This document shows positions 1 through 8,031 of a stretch of 64,000 nucleotides of DNA, piece after piece. This stretch comes from Vulgatibacter incomptus (GTDB lineage Bacteria; Myxococcota; Myxococcia; Myxococcales; Vulgatibacteraceae), in assembly GCF_001263175.1 (NCBI RefSeq), contig NZ_CP012332.1, forward strand, positions 2,353,501 to 2,417,500, read 5' to 3'. The translations under genes and the position numbers were made by a program. The notes below the pieces were generated by a model. It saw nothing but the letters and a program-made list of their open reading frames with translations. It had not been told where the DNA came from and searched no databases. Positions within the stretch are counted from its first letter, which is position 1. Each line of letters opens with the position of its first letter.

Positions 1-471
1 GCCGTAATCCCGAAGCCAGAAGCGCAGCGAGACGTCCTGGGTGTTGGCGATCGCGGGTGACGCAACCTTCTCGCCGACGAGATCCTGCGGGCCGTGGATC
101 CTCGGTTTGACCACCAGGGCCGCCCCGCCGGAGGCGGCGCCCGCGATGAGCCGCAGCGCCTTTCCATTGCTGCGGAAGTAGCCGTTCACCGCCGGGTTGG
201 GTCCGATGTAGGCAACGTCGAGGTCGCCGGCGAAGAGAGCCTCGATAACGGACGGCCCGGCCGTAAAGACCCGGTCCTTCACCACGACGTCGTTGCCGAG
301 CCGCTCGCGGAACAGCCCGCTCTGGAATCCGAGCAAGCCGGGAGCATGTGTCATGTTGGGCATGACGCCCACGCGGAAGACCCGCCTGCCATCCCGATCG
401 TGCGGATCCCGATCGCGGGTGCAGCCGGCGAAGGCGATCGCCAGCGCGACGATCCAGGCCACGATCCACAT
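1..471 (-). CDS. ABC transporter substrate-binding lipoprotein, NitT/TauT-like (3' part outside window)
   Basis: The 157 visible codons run off the left edge without a stop. The N-terminus is a lipoprotein signal (MWIVAWIVALAIAFAGC) with lipobox Cys17. A typical periplasmic-binding fold start follows: a VFRVGVMPN strand, a GLFRERLGNDVVVKD segment, and then FAGDLDVAYIGPNPAVNGYF. These are characteristic of SsuA/NMT1-like proteins that present small organic or nitrogenous solutes to ABC permeases. The ATG at 471 gives the signal peptide directly; no strong Shine-Dalgarno is seen. Upstream on the same strand are nitrilase, DUF302 and NTF2-like genes, so the ligand could be related to the nitrilase substrate, which is inference. 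A degraded copy of its 5' end lies at 2770..2930. Confidence 0.75.
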   Translation of the reverse strand, partial: MWIVAWIVALAIAFAGCTRDRDPHDRDGRRVFRVGVMPNMTHAPGLLGFQSGLFRERLGNDVVVKDRVFTAGPSVIEALFAGDLDVAYIGPNPAVNGYFRSNGKALRLIAGAASGGAALVVKPRIHGPQDLVGEKVASPAIANTQDVSLRFWLRDYG

Positions 472-570
472 GCCGGGGAAGCTGACGACGCCAGGCCCCG
501 ATAGCAATGCCCCCGGGCGAAGCGCGGCGACCGAACGCCATTCTCTGCGGTCCGCGTCGAGCCCCGTCCA

Positions 571-1545
571 TCAATGTACGGTCGAAGCGCCGTGCGTCTC
601 GACGTTCTCGACCGTTCGCTCATGAACGCAAGCGGCGGGCGTTCGGTCGATCAACAGACTCAAGAGCTCTGGGCGACTGTAGTGCCCGACCGAATCCATC
701 ATCTGTTTGCGTCTGTCGATCAAAGATAAATCGAGCTCGGCAACGACGGCGCCTTCGCCGGAACGTAGAGGGTCACCCATCAATTGTCCGTCCGGATCGA
801 CGATCGAAGTGAAGCATCCACCTGAGATCGGGCCGATGCTGCACCCCGAGTCCTCCATGATGCGCGCTTGCTGCTCGTCGGTCAGCCACGCGGAGGCGCT
901 CAGGACGAAGCAAGCGGCTTCGAGGGCATGTTGGCGAATATTGACCTCGATCTGCGAGGTGAAGAGGTCGCCGAAGATCGAACCTGGAAACATCGCCGAA
1001 TGAATCTGTTCGCCATCGGCCATCAATGCGAAGCGTGCGAGCGGATTGTAATGTTCCCAGCACACCAATTGACCGATCCGCCCGACCTCGCTGTCGACGG
1101 CTCTCAGCCCGGAACCGTCGCCTTGTCCCCAGATCATGCGCTCGTGATGCGTCGGCATGATCTTGCGGCGACGCTGGAGCAGAGTGCCGTCGGCATCGAA
1201 CAGCAGTTGCGTGTCGTAGAGGGTGCCGCCGTCGCGTTCGTTGATGCCGATGGATACCACCATTTCGGCTTGCCTGCAGGCGTCCGCGATCGCGTGAGTG
1301 GCGGCCGACGGTACGGTCACAGCCTGCTCGAACAGCCGCTGCTGGTCCTCCCCTCTCCTCATTTCACTCCCCGACTGCACAAAGGAGAAATAGGGGTAAT
1401 AGGGTACGACCGCCTCCGGGAACGTGGCGAATTGAACACCCCGCCGCCCGAGCTCGACGATCCTCCGGGTGACCTTCTCTACGGTGCCCTCTCGGCTGTA
1501 GAGGACCGGAGCGATCTGTACGGCAGCCGCTTTGACGACGGTCAT
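571..1545 (-). CDS. nitrilase family carbon-nitrogen hydrolase
   Basis: The 324-residue protein has the nitrilase superfamily Glu-Lys-Cys triad: Glu44 in TFPEAVVPYY, Lys128 in QRRRKIMPT and Cys162 in LVCWEHYNPL. The VCWEHYNPL context and the PYYPYF motif resemble true nitrilases and cyanide-degrading enzymes (nitrile to carboxylic acid plus ammonia) rather than amidases. Substrate cannot be told from sequence. The ATG at 1545 has GGAGG seven bases upstream. It is the third gene of a co-oriented group (NTF2-like, DUF302, nitrilase) with gaps of about 40 to 50 bases, likely one transcript. Codon and base use look less GC-biased than the core genes further right, consistent with acquired DNA. 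Confidence 0.85.
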   Translation of the reverse strand: MTVVKAAAVQIAPVLYSREGTVEKVTRRIVELGRRGVQFATFPEAVVPYYPYFSFVQSGSEMRRGEDQQRLFEQAVTVPSAATHAIADACRQAEMVVSIGINERDGGTLYDTQLLFDADGTLLQRRRKIMPTHHERMIWGQGDGSGLRAVDSEVGRIGQLVCWEHYNPLARFALMADGEQIHSAMFPGSIFGDLFTSQIEVNIRQHALEAACFVLSASAWLTDEQQARIMEDSGCSIGPISGGCFTSIVDPDGQLMGDPLRSGEGAVVAELDLSLIDRRKQMMDSVGHYSRPELLSLLIDRTPAACVHERTVENVETHGASTVH

Positions 1546-1585
1546 CGGATGGCCTCCATGCCTTCGTCGTTGGAAGACAGCTCCT

Positions 1586-2131
1586 CTACGGCGAAGTAGA
1601 GTCCTGGCCCTCCATCGATGCTGCGTGCGTGCGCTCGATGGTCTCTTTGAGCAGCCGTGCGACCTTCTCGTCGAGCGACCGCGCGACGGCGTCGATCTCG
1701 GGCGAGGCGAACTGCGCCATGGTCGCCGACGGCAGGTCGTAGGTCACCAACACGCGCCGGTGTTCGATTTCGTGCACGAAGATCCGCAATGGAACGTAGA
1801 GGCCAGCGCGGGCGTCATGCTTCGTCATCTGAACGGCGATCAGCGCGTTGCCGAAGACGTAGGTGGTAGCGCGCACCGCCCTGCCGGTGAAGGCTGTGAG
1901 GAGAGCGCCATGTTCGAGCTTCTGAAACAACGTGAAGTCGAGTGGCCCAACGAACGCCGAGAGCTTCTCCTTTGCGGCTCGCGGCGACAGCGACGCGAGA
2001 TCGTCGAGCGCGGCGGGGTCCATCCGTCCCATCAGCCCTTCGAGGGCGCTCGTAAACTCTCCGTGCGAAACGTCGAGTGTGATCTCGAGACGAGACCCTT
2101 CGTATGCGGAAACATAGGGTGGCATTGGCAT
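1586..2131 (-). CDS. DUF302 domain protein
   Basis: The 181-residue protein has no signal peptide. Its middle section (about residues 60 to 150) shows the DUF302 pattern: FTLFQKLEHGALL, then YVFGNALIAVQMTKHDARAGLYVPLRIFVHE, then VLVTYDLPSATMAQF. The biochemical role of DUF302 is not established; members are often found beside redox or detoxification genes. The ATG at 2131 has GGAGG seven bases upstream. The gene lies 40 bases before the nitrilase and 47 bases after the NTF2-like gene, all on the minus strand, suggesting co-transcription. The N-terminal 30 residues are not clearly part of the domain. Confidence 0.75.
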   Translation of the reverse strand: MPMPPYVSAYEGSRLEITLDVSHGEFTSALEGLMGRMDPAALDDLASLSPRAAKEKLSAFVGPLDFTLFQKLEHGALLTAFTGRAVRATTYVFGNALIAVQMTKHDARAGLYVPLRIFVHEIEHRRVLVTYDLPSATMAQFASPEIDAVARSLDEKVARLLKETIERTHAASMEGQDSTSP

Positions 2132-2178
2132 TCGCGGGCCTCCACTGATCGGTTCCCGAAACTGAGGGCAGGTATGCT

Positions 2179-2607
2179 TCAGGGCTCCTTGCCTGCGAAT
2201 TGATCGCCGAATGGAGTACCGGCGAATTTCTCTCGCAGCAGGCGGGACAAGAGCAGGAGCGAGCTGCGAGGCCGGTAGCTCGCGACGACCCGCTGTGTCT
2301 CCCGATCGGCGTTGCGGGTGACCAGTACGACACAGCCAATAGGCTCACCCCGTACTACGGCGATGTATTCCTCGAGGAAGCCGTTGTCGCCGCAGGGGCC
2401 GGCGAACTTGTGTTCCTGACGTTCATAGAGGGAGCGGATGGCGACCACGATTGATCGGACGGCCTCCGCGCCCTGCACGGCGCCGTCGAGCAGCGAGCCC
2501 TCCAGCGTGGCATCGACGGCCAGTTCGTCCAACCATGCTGGGTAGTAGTCTTTTAGAGCGGGAGGGCCCCATTCCAGATATGCGGCGCGGGCGTGGCCCT
2601 TGGCCAT
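2179..2607 (-). CDS. NTF2/SnoaL-like small protein
   Basis: The 142-residue protein has the length and pattern of the NTF2/SnoaL fold. A helical N-terminus (YYPAWLDELAVDATLEGSLLDGAVQGAEAVRSIVVAIRSLY) is followed by strands (HKFAGPCGDNGFLEEYIAVVRGEPIGCVVLVTRNADRETQRVVASYRP). Such domains act as small enzymes (isomerases, cyclases, hydrolases) or binding scaffolds; no catalytic set is diagnostic here. A longer reading frame begins at 2691, but the ATG at 2607 has a strong GGGAGGAA site just upstream and is preferred. It is probably the first gene of the minus-strand accessory operon that continues into DUF302 and nitrilase. Confidence 0.6.
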   Translation of the reverse strand: MAKGHARAAYLEWGPPALKDYYPAWLDELAVDATLEGSLLDGAVQGAEAVRSIVVAIRSLYERQEHKFAGPCGDNGFLEEYIAVVRGEPIGCVVLVTRNADRETQRVVASYRPRSSLLLLSRLLREKFAGTPFGDQFAGKEP

Positions 2608-2769
2608 GAGACATTCCTCCCCTGCTGAGACCACATCCAATAGGGTTGTGCTCGGCGCGATGAAGGTCAAGTCCGCCTCGCGTGTGTTCAAGGACTCCTC
2701 CCCGAGCTCAGGCGACGGTCGCTTCCTCGTTCGTGAACTTGCTCGTGACGAGCTCTCGAGCCGGAAAGG

Positions 2770-2930
2770 TCAAATCCGCGCGTTGAGCAGGCCGAGCTCA
2801 ATTGCGCTCGGAAATCGAAGGAGCAATCGCTCGATCGCTCCCCCGTTGCTCCGGAAGTTGCCGTTCAAGGCTCGCGGGTGCAGCCCGCGGCGGCGACCGC
2901 CAACGCGACGATCCAGGCGAAGATCCACAT
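2770..2930 (-). pseudogene. decayed 5' duplicate of the substrate-binding lipoprotein gene
   Basis: Read on the minus strand from 2930, this begins MWIFAWIVALAVAAAGCTREP and then stops. It closely matches the signal peptide of the gene at 1..471 (MWIVAWIVALAIAFAGCTRDR). The 45 bases upstream of the start are also similar. After the stop, in another frame, comes NGNFRSNGGAIERLL, which matches NGYFRSNGKALRLIA about 75 residues into the intact gene. The fragment is thus a duplicate with an internal deletion of roughly 215 bases and a frame change. No functional product is expected. Confidence 0.75.
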
Positions 2931-2997
2931 GTGGGGGGAGCTGACGTCGCCCGGACCCGGTAGCACCGACCCTGGCGAAGCGTGCGTGGCTCGGAGG

Positions 2998-3030
2998 CAG
3001 GAGGGCAGCCCTTGAAGGCATGCCCTCCTG
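2998..3030 (-). terminator. hairpin downstream of tRNA-Thr
   Basis: CAGGAGGGCA (2998..3007) and TGCCCTCCTG (3021..3030) form a perfect 10-bp stem around a 13-base loop, ten bases beyond the tRNA 3' end on the minus strand. There is no T-tract after it, so termination or 3' processing is an inference. Confidence 0.5.
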
Positions 3031-3039
3031 CCCGACGAG

Positions 3040-3115
3040 TGGTGCCGACGGAGGGAATCGAACCCGCGACCTGCGCATTACGAATGCGCTGCTCTACCAA
3101 CTGAGCTACGTCGGC
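3040..3115 (-). tRNA. tRNA-Thr (anticodon CGT)
   Basis: A 76-base cloverleaf on the minus strand. Acceptor arm GCCGACG (3109..3115 complement) pairs with CGTCGGC. The D-arm contains AGCTCAGTTGGTAGAGC. The anticodon stem GCGCA/TGCGC encloses the loop TTCGTAA, giving anticodon CGT, which reads the threonine codon ACG. The T-arm contains GGTTCGAATCC and the CCA end is encoded. The 3' end faces the accessory region to the left, a common arrangement for tRNA-associated integration. Confidence 0.95.
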
Positions 3116-3296
3116 CCAACGTGCCGAGGATCGCAAGCGATCGTCGACGGCGCGGGTTTGTGCCATCCTCGACCGCGAACGTCAAGCGGTGAGTTGAGCT
3201 TTCGACCGCCGGCGCCGGGTGGAAGGCTTGAACGAGCCTCCCCGGAGACGTATAGCATCCGGACCGTGTGCCCTGCCGTACGGGGCCGGAGGATGG

Positions 3297-3875
3297 ATGA
3301 AGTCACTCACGAAACGTGCGCACCTCGCGATTCTGGCTCCCTTGGCCGTTCTCGTGGTGCTCGCCGGTCCCGCCCACGCTACGGTCGTCCGCTACCTGGA
3401 GCTCAAGGAACAGGTGGACCTCTCACGGCTGGTCGTGCGCGCCAGGACCGGCAAGACGGCCACCACCTTCGTCGGGAAGGACGGCAGGCCCCGCACCGAC
3501 CGCCCCTTCGAGATCCTCGAGACGTACAAGGGCGATCGGAAGGCCGGCGAGACCGTCCGGGTTCGCCAGCTCCTCGGCGAGACCGGCGAGGAGCGGCTGT
3601 CGATTCCGGGCGACGCGGTCTTCGTCGACGGCGAGGAGGTGGTGCTGCTGCTCGACGTGGACGAGACCGGGACGGCGTATCTGACGGCGCTCGGGCAGTC
3701 GATGTACACGGTGAAGCCCGGAGAGTTCGGCCCGACCCTTGAGCGGAGCCTCGGCGAGCTCGCCTTCTACCAGGGCGGCCAGCTGATCCCAGGCGGCGCC
3801 GAGGCGCCGATCCCCCTCGACGTGTTCGCGAAGCTGGTCCGCGAGTACGTGCGGCAGGGCGAGGACGCGCGATGA
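3297..3875 (+). CDS. exported protein of unknown function, paired with matrixin protease
   Basis: The 192-residue protein starts with a signal peptide (MKSLTKRAHLAILAPLAVLVVLAGPAHA). A mature region follows with little to identify it, apart from beta-rich stretches (LSRLVVRARTGKTATTFVGKD, DAVFVDGEEVVLLLDVDETG). An upstream ATG exists at 3219, but the ATG at 3297 has GGAGG six bases before it and leads straight into the signal peptide. The stop codon overlaps the start of the next gene (ATGA at 3872), so the two are translationally coupled. It may be a secreted partner, chaperone or inhibitor of the protease, which is inference from context only. I do not recognise the family. Confidence 0.7.
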   Translation: MKSLTKRAHLAILAPLAVLVVLAGPAHATVVRYLELKEQVDLSRLVVRARTGKTATTFVGKDGRPRTDRPFEILETYKGDRKAGETVRVRQLLGETGEERLSIPGDAVFVDGEEVVLLLDVDETGTAYLTALGQSMYTVKPGEFGPTLERSLGELAFYQGGQLIPGGAEAPIPLDVFAKLVREYVRQGEDAR

Positions 3876-5680
3876 AGCCCGGGATCCTCGCGGCCATCGC
3901 CGCCACCGCGCTCGCGCTCCTCCCCTCCTCCGAGGCCCGCGCCTACACCTTCATCTCCCAATCGGGATGCGCCGCCGGTCGCGGCGCGGCCTGGATGGCG
4001 CCGACCCCCTGGCGCATCCAGGACATCGGCTACTCCCGGCTTCCCTTCGAGACCGTCGAGACGGTCCTGAAGGCGTCGATGGAGACCTGGAGCGCCCCCT
4101 GCTGCTCCGGCTTCAAGAGCGTGTACATGGGGACCGCCACCCAGGACGGCCTCTCGGGCAGCAGGAAGAACGTCGTCTCCTTCGTCGAGAGCAACTGGCC
4201 GAGGGAGTTCGGGAGCCGGAATTCGACCATCGCCGTGACCCTGCCCCAGCCGAACTGGGCGTGTGCGATCTCCTACAGCGACATGGTCTTCAACGCGGTC
4301 GGCTTCACCTTCCGAACGAACGGCTCGGACACGGATCTCCAGTCGATCGCCACCCACGAGTTCGGACACTGGGCCGGCCTCGACCACACCAACCTTCCCG
4401 GCAACACCATGCAGCCCTTCTACATGGGCGGCACGGTGGGTCGCACCCTCGGCCCCGACGACACGGACGGGATCTGCGCGCTCTATCCGAGCTGGTGCGA
4501 GTCGTGCGTGGTGGACGAGGACTGCCCCTCGGGACAGGTCTGCAAGGACGGCACCTGCGAGACCCCGAGCTGCAAGAACCACGACGACTGCGCACCCGGG
4601 ATGTTCTGCTCGGTCGACACCTGCGTCCCCGGTTGCCGCACCCACCTCGAGTGCGGGGACGGAGAGTTTTGCCAGGACGGAGTCTGTTCTCCTCTGCAGA
4701 GCAGATGCACGATCTGCTCGACGTGCACACAGGACAGCGACTGCGGCCCCGGCAACGCTTACCTCTGCCTGGACATGGATGGCACCGGCGTCGGCAGTTG
4801 CACGAAGACGTGTACGACGGATGCGGGCTGCGACGGCGACTCGAGGTGCTGGGCGCTCCAGAACGGGCCGGGAGTCATTCACCTCTGCGCCACGCCGGAC
4901 GTCAGGGCCGAGTTCCTATGCCCTCCCGATTACGTCTGCGCAGACTCCGACGGACCGTCGTGCCCCGGGCTATGGAGGACCTGCGGGGCCGGCGCGGACG
5001 GCTGCGGCGGGCTCTCTGACTACTGCGTCTCGAATGGAAGCTCGGCCCGGTGCTCTTGCACCTGCCGCGCCGACGCGGATTGCGGCGAAGGCGCCTACTG
5101 CCTGGCCGATCCCGCCACCGGGACGCCCGCGTGCTACCCCGGGTCGGTGACCGCGCTTTGCGGCGATACCCGGTGCGCGCCGGGCCATGTCTGCGTCGAC
5201 GGCGCATGCCAGGCGCCCTGTACGGCCGGCTCCTGCGGCGAGGGCGAGATCTGCGACCCTTCCGGGGCGTGCATCCCGGCCTGCGGGACCTGCCCCGCAG
5301 GCCAGAAGTGCGACGTGCCCACGCGGACCTGCGTCTCCGACGGGTGCAACGGGGTCGTCTGCGAGGACGGCTCGACCTGCATCGACGGCGAGTGCGTGAA
5401 GCCCGATCCTTGCGAAGGGATCGAGTGTCCGGAGGGCAAGGCCTGCGTCCATGGCGAGTGCTTCGGTGGCGATCCCTGTGCGGACGCCGTCTGCGCCCCG
5501 GGAACGGCCTGCGTCGAGGGCACCTGCCAGGTGCCGGTCCAGCCAGGGACCGGCGTGACCGAGGGCGCCGGGAGCTCCAAGAAGCCGGGTTGCTCGGGCT
5601 GCGGAGCCGGCGGTGGCGACCTTGCCCTCGTCGGGTTCCTGGCCATCGGCGGAATGGTGCTCCGCCGCCGGCGGGCCTGA
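3872..5680 (+). CDS. secreted matrixin-type zinc metalloprotease with Cys-rich repeats and MYXO-CTERM tail
   Basis: The 602-residue protein has a signal peptide (residues 1 to 24) and a matrixin-like catalytic domain. The zinc site is H162-E-F-G-H166-W-A-G-L-D-H172, followed by Met180 as a candidate Met-turn. From about residue 205 to 560 it carries many short Cys-rich units of the type CVVDEDCPSGQVCKDGTC, resembling EGF- or Dickkopf-like repeats. The end (PGCSGCGAGGGDLALVGFLAIGGMVLRRRRA) has the Cys, helix and Arg arrangement of MYXO-CTERM sorting tails, implying cell-surface anchoring by a dedicated sorting system. It likely cleaves external proteins at the surface. It is coupled to the exported protein upstream. 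Confidence 0.88.
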   Translation: MKPGILAAIAATALALLPSSEARAYTFISQSGCAAGRGAAWMAPTPWRIQDIGYSRLPFETVETVLKASMETWSAPCCSGFKSVYMGTATQDGLSGSRKNVVSFVESNWPREFGSRNSTIAVTLPQPNWACAISYSDMVFNAVGFTFRTNGSDTDLQSIATHEFGHWAGLDHTNLPGNTMQPFYMGGTVGRTLGPDDTDGICALYPSWCESCVVDEDCPSGQVCKDGTCETPSCKNHDDCAPGMFCSVDTCVPGCRTHLECGDGEFCQDGVCSPLQSRCTICSTCTQDSDCGPGNAYLCLDMDGTGVGSCTKTCTTDAGCDGDSRCWALQNGPGVIHLCATPDVRAEFLCPPDYVCADSDGPSCPGLWRTCGAGADGCGGLSDYCVSNGSSARCSCTCRADADCGEGAYCLADPATGTPACYPGSVTALCGDTRCAPGHVCVDGACQAPCTAGSCGEGEICDPSGACIPACGTCPAGQKCDVPTRTCVSDGCNGVVCEDGSTCIDGECVKPDPCEGIECPEGKACVHGECFGGDPCADAVCAPGTACVEGTCQVPVQPGTGVTEGAGSSKKPGCSGCGAGGGDLALVGFLAIGGMVLRRRRA

Positions 5681-5695
5681 CGCGAAGCCGCGACT

Positions 5696-5724
5696 CCTCC
5701 ACCCGCTCCGATCGCGGGTGGAGG
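5696..5724 (+). terminator. hairpin after the matrixin gene
   Basis: CCTCCACCCGC (5696..5706) and GCGGGTGGAGG (5714..5724) form a perfect 11-bp stem with a 7-base loop, 16 bases after the stop codon. No T-run follows. Confidence 0.55.
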
Positions 5725-5771
5725 ACGATCGCGAAGCCGAAGGGTGAGCAACGCCCTGATACGCCGCATTG

Positions 5772-5809
5772 AAGCCGCTCACGCCGCGCTGCGGCGTTCC
5801 GAGCGGCTT
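5772..5809. terminator. second long hairpin between matrixin and glutamate dehydrogenase genes
   Basis: AAGCCGCTC (5772..5780) pairs with GAGCGGCTT (5801..5809). Inside it ACGCCGC (5781..5787) pairs with GCGGCGT (5791..5797), leaving a three-base bulge and a three-base loop. It may back up the preceding hairpin or lie in the 5' region of the dehydrogenase transcript. Confidence 0.45.
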
Positions 5810-5904
5810 GATCCCCCCCACAGGCGGGCCTAGGATGCCGCCGCGTCCATTCGGGGTCGGCCCGAAGGCGCGCGGAAGTTCTTCACTCCGAGGTTCGTCC
5901 CGTC

Positions 5905-7434
5905 ATGAAAGTCTCGTCTCCCGAGCATCGCAAGAATGTCTACACGGAAGCGATGGAGGTATTCCACGCAGCCGCCGACCTCGTCGGTCTCAATGGTCGT
6001 GTTCGTCTGGAGCTCGAGGAGCCCGACTACGAGCACATCTTCTACGTCACTGCCGACCTGAACGACCGCCTCGCTCCGATCGCGCCGGCCGAGGGCGCTC
6101 GCTATGCGAAGCTGGCCGCGTCGTCGCTCCGGCAGGACGCGCTGATCCCGCTCTTCGACGGCAAGTTCAGCCTCCGCCCGGACGGCCTTCGCGGCGCCGA
6201 TCTCCACGTGGAAAACGGAGTGATCCGCCTCGGGGAGAAGGGCCTCTTCCACATCGAGGAGGGGAAGTCCCGCCGGTTCAAGGCCTATCGGGTCCAGCAC
6301 AACCAGGCCCGCGGCCCCTACAAGGGTGGAACGCGCTACCACAACGCGGTCTCGCTCGACGTCTTCAAGATGCTCGCGGCGGAGATGACCTGGAAGACCG
6401 CGATCGCGGACGTCCCTTTCGGCGGCGGCAAGGGCGGCATCAAGCTCGACCCCCGCGAGTACAGCAAGGACGAGCTCGAGGCGATCTCGCTGCGCTACAT
6501 GTACAAGCTCAAGCCGATGATCGGCCCCGACATCGACATCCCCGCGCCGGACGTCGGCACCAACGGGGAAGTCATGGCGTGGATGTTCCGCCAGTTCAGC
6601 GACGGTGAGCGTGAGCGGCACACGATGCGCGGCATCGTGACCGGCAAGGACGTCAAGATCGGCGGTTCCGAGGGCCGGGTGAAGGCCACCGGGCAGGGCC
6701 TCGCGTTCTGCGTGGAGGAGTGGTTCCAGGATCAGGGCCTCTCCCTCGAGGGCTCCCGCTTCATCCTCCAGGGCTTCGGCAACGTCGGCTCCTGCGCCGC
6801 GGAGATCCTCTGCGCGATGGGCGCGCGACTCATCGCGGTCAACGACGCGGATGGGACCGTCTACAACCCGGACGGCCTCGACGTCGCGGCGCTGGTCGCC
6901 CACGTCCACCAGAACAGGGAGAACCTGAAGCGCTCGGTGGCGGGCTTCGCCGGCGGCCAGGCGATCTCGAAGAACGACTTCTGGGAGATCGAGGCGGACT
7001 TCCTCCTCCCCTGCGCTCTCGGCGACGAGATCACGGGCGACGTGGCGAGCAGGATCAAGGTGAAGCTGGTGGCGGAAGGCGCGAACCACCCCACCACGCC
7101 CGAGGGCGACGAGGTGCTCGCGGCCCGGAAAATCGACCTGATCCCGGACATCATCGCCAACTCCGGCGGTGTCACCGTGTCGTACTACGAGTGGATCCAG
7201 AACAAGCGGATGGAGCACTGGACCGAGGCGGAGGTCAACGCCCGGCTCGAGAAGGCGATCAAGTCCAACTACCGGATCATCAAGGACATCTCCCTTGACC
7301 GTCCGCGCCGTACGCCGGAGTTCAACTCCACGCCGTTCATGATCGGGCGCAAGATCCCGACCCGGACCGCGGCCATGGTCCTCGCGCTCAAGCGGATCGA
7401 GGCGCACTACCTCATCGAGGGCTTCTCCCAGTAA
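5905..7434 (+). CDS. gdhA: NAD(P)-dependent glutamate dehydrogenase (Glu/Leu/Phe/Val dehydrogenase family)
   Basis: The 509-residue enzyme interconverts glutamate and 2-oxoglutarate plus ammonia. The substrate domain has K140 in ARGPYKGGTRYH, the catalytic K176 in PFGGGKGGIKLDP and D216 in DIPAPDVGTN. The cofactor domain has the Rossmann motif G290-F-G-N-V-G295. The protein is longer than common bacterial enzymes (about 420 to 450 residues) because of roughly 90 extra N-terminal residues, preserved in frame and not low-complexity. The ATG at 5905 has GAGG ten bases upstream. It stands alone between terminator-like hairpins. Given the histidine, tryptophan and lysine catabolic genes nearby, an ammonia-releasing catabolic role is plausible, though direction and cofactor are not readable. 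Confidence 0.92.
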   Translation: MKVSSPEHRKNVYTEAMEVFHAAADLVGLNGRVRLELEEPDYEHIFYVTADLNDRLAPIAPAEGARYAKLAASSLRQDALIPLFDGKFSLRPDGLRGADLHVENGVIRLGEKGLFHIEEGKSRRFKAYRVQHNQARGPYKGGTRYHNAVSLDVFKMLAAEMTWKTAIADVPFGGGKGGIKLDPREYSKDELEAISLRYMYKLKPMIGPDIDIPAPDVGTNGEVMAWMFRQFSDGERERHTMRGIVTGKDVKIGGSEGRVKATGQGLAFCVEEWFQDQGLSLEGSRFILQGFGNVGSCAAEILCAMGARLIAVNDADGTVYNPDGLDVAALVAHVHQNRENLKRSVAGFAGGQAISKNDFWEIEADFLLPCALGDEITGDVASRIKVKLVAEGANHPTTPEGDEVLAARKIDLIPDIIANSGGVTVSYYEWIQNKRMEHWTEAEVNARLEKAIKSNYRIIKDISLDRPRRTPEFNSTPFMIGRKIPTRTAAMVLALKRIEAHYLIEGFSQ

Positions 7435-7461
7435 GCAACCTCGCTGGGTAGAATTCCGGTG

Positions 7462-7501
7462 CGAGCCCCGCTCCGATGCCTTGGGCGTCGAGCGGGGCTC
7501 G
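7462..7501. terminator. bidirectional terminator between convergent genes
   Basis: CGAGCCCCGCTC (7462..7473) and GAGCGGGGCTCG (7490..7501) form a perfect 12-bp stem. On the plus strand it is followed by TTCGTTTCT. It sits between gdhA and the convergent gene ending at 7516 and could serve both. Confidence 0.75.
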
Positions 7502-7515
7502 TTCGTTTCTATCGG

Positions 7516-8031
7516 TCACTGGAGGTTCCCGAGGGACGCGACGACGGCCTCGACCACGCCGACGACGCGGCTACCCAGGGGCTCCCGGTCTTTCGCGAAG
7601 GCGGGCACGAGGCGGAGCGAGCACGTCGTCGCCACGAGAACCCACTCGCCCCTTTCGGCGGGTCGAGCTCCCACGAGGAGGAGGGCACCTGAGGCGATGC
7701 TCCGATCGCCCACCCTGCCCGACCGGGCCACGCGGTAGAGGGAGACGCCGGCGACGCCCTCGTCGAATCCCGCGAGGCTCCCTGGCGCCGGCTCCACCGA
7801 AGGCGAGCCCGCGGACTCGACCTGCAGGACCTCGGTGGGACTGCCTGCGCCGACCTGGATCGTCCGCCTGGTCCGAGGCCTCCTCGGGGCGGGAGGGGCC
7901 GCGAGGATCAGGGCCTGGGCGAAGGCGGTCCCCGGATCGCTCCCCGGATCGCTCCCAGCTGACGCGGCGCCCACGAGGGCGCGGAAGGCCTGCGACGCGG
8001 CGGATGAAGGGGTCGAGAGGCTCTGCTGCAT
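7516..8031 (-). CDS. hypothetical protein
   Basis: The 171-residue protein is not recognised. An Ala-rich N-terminal section (SSAASQAFRALVGAASAG) precedes a proline/arginine linker (APPAPRRPRTRRT). The C-terminal half has a beta-rich pattern (SIASGALLLVGARPAERGEWVLVATTCSLRLVPAF) ending in a hydrophobic helix (GSRVVGVVEAVVASLGNL). There is no signal peptide. The ATG at 8031 has AAGGAG seven bases upstream, and codon positions show the GC3 bias of neighbouring genes, so it is likely real. It is convergent with gdhA. Confidence 0.6.
   Translation of the reverse strand: MQQSLSTPSSAASQAFRALVGAASAGSDPGSDPGTAFAQALILAAPPAPRRPRTRRTIQVGAGSPTEVLQVESAGSPSVEPAPGSLAGFDEGVAGVSLYRVARSGRVGDRSIASGALLLVGARPAERGEWVLVATTCSLRLVPAFAKDREPLGSRVVGVVEAVVASLGNLQ

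Noticed and set aside
1-3115. Integrated element with attachment repeats at tRNA-Thr
   Set aside because: The tRNA position is suggestive, but no copy of the tRNA 3' end and no integrase or transposase was found in the window, so no mobile element is annotated.
3020-3742. 240-codon plus-strand frame starting in the tRNA region
   Set aside because: It crosses the tRNA-Thr gene antisense and overlaps the exported protein gene in another frame; product is Arg/Gly-rich without a domain.
5830-7407. 525-codon frame on the minus strand inside gdhA
   Set aside because: It is antisense to a certain glutamate dehydrogenase; its residues are Asp, Val, Leu, Arg and Ala-rich, as expected of high-GC shadow frames.
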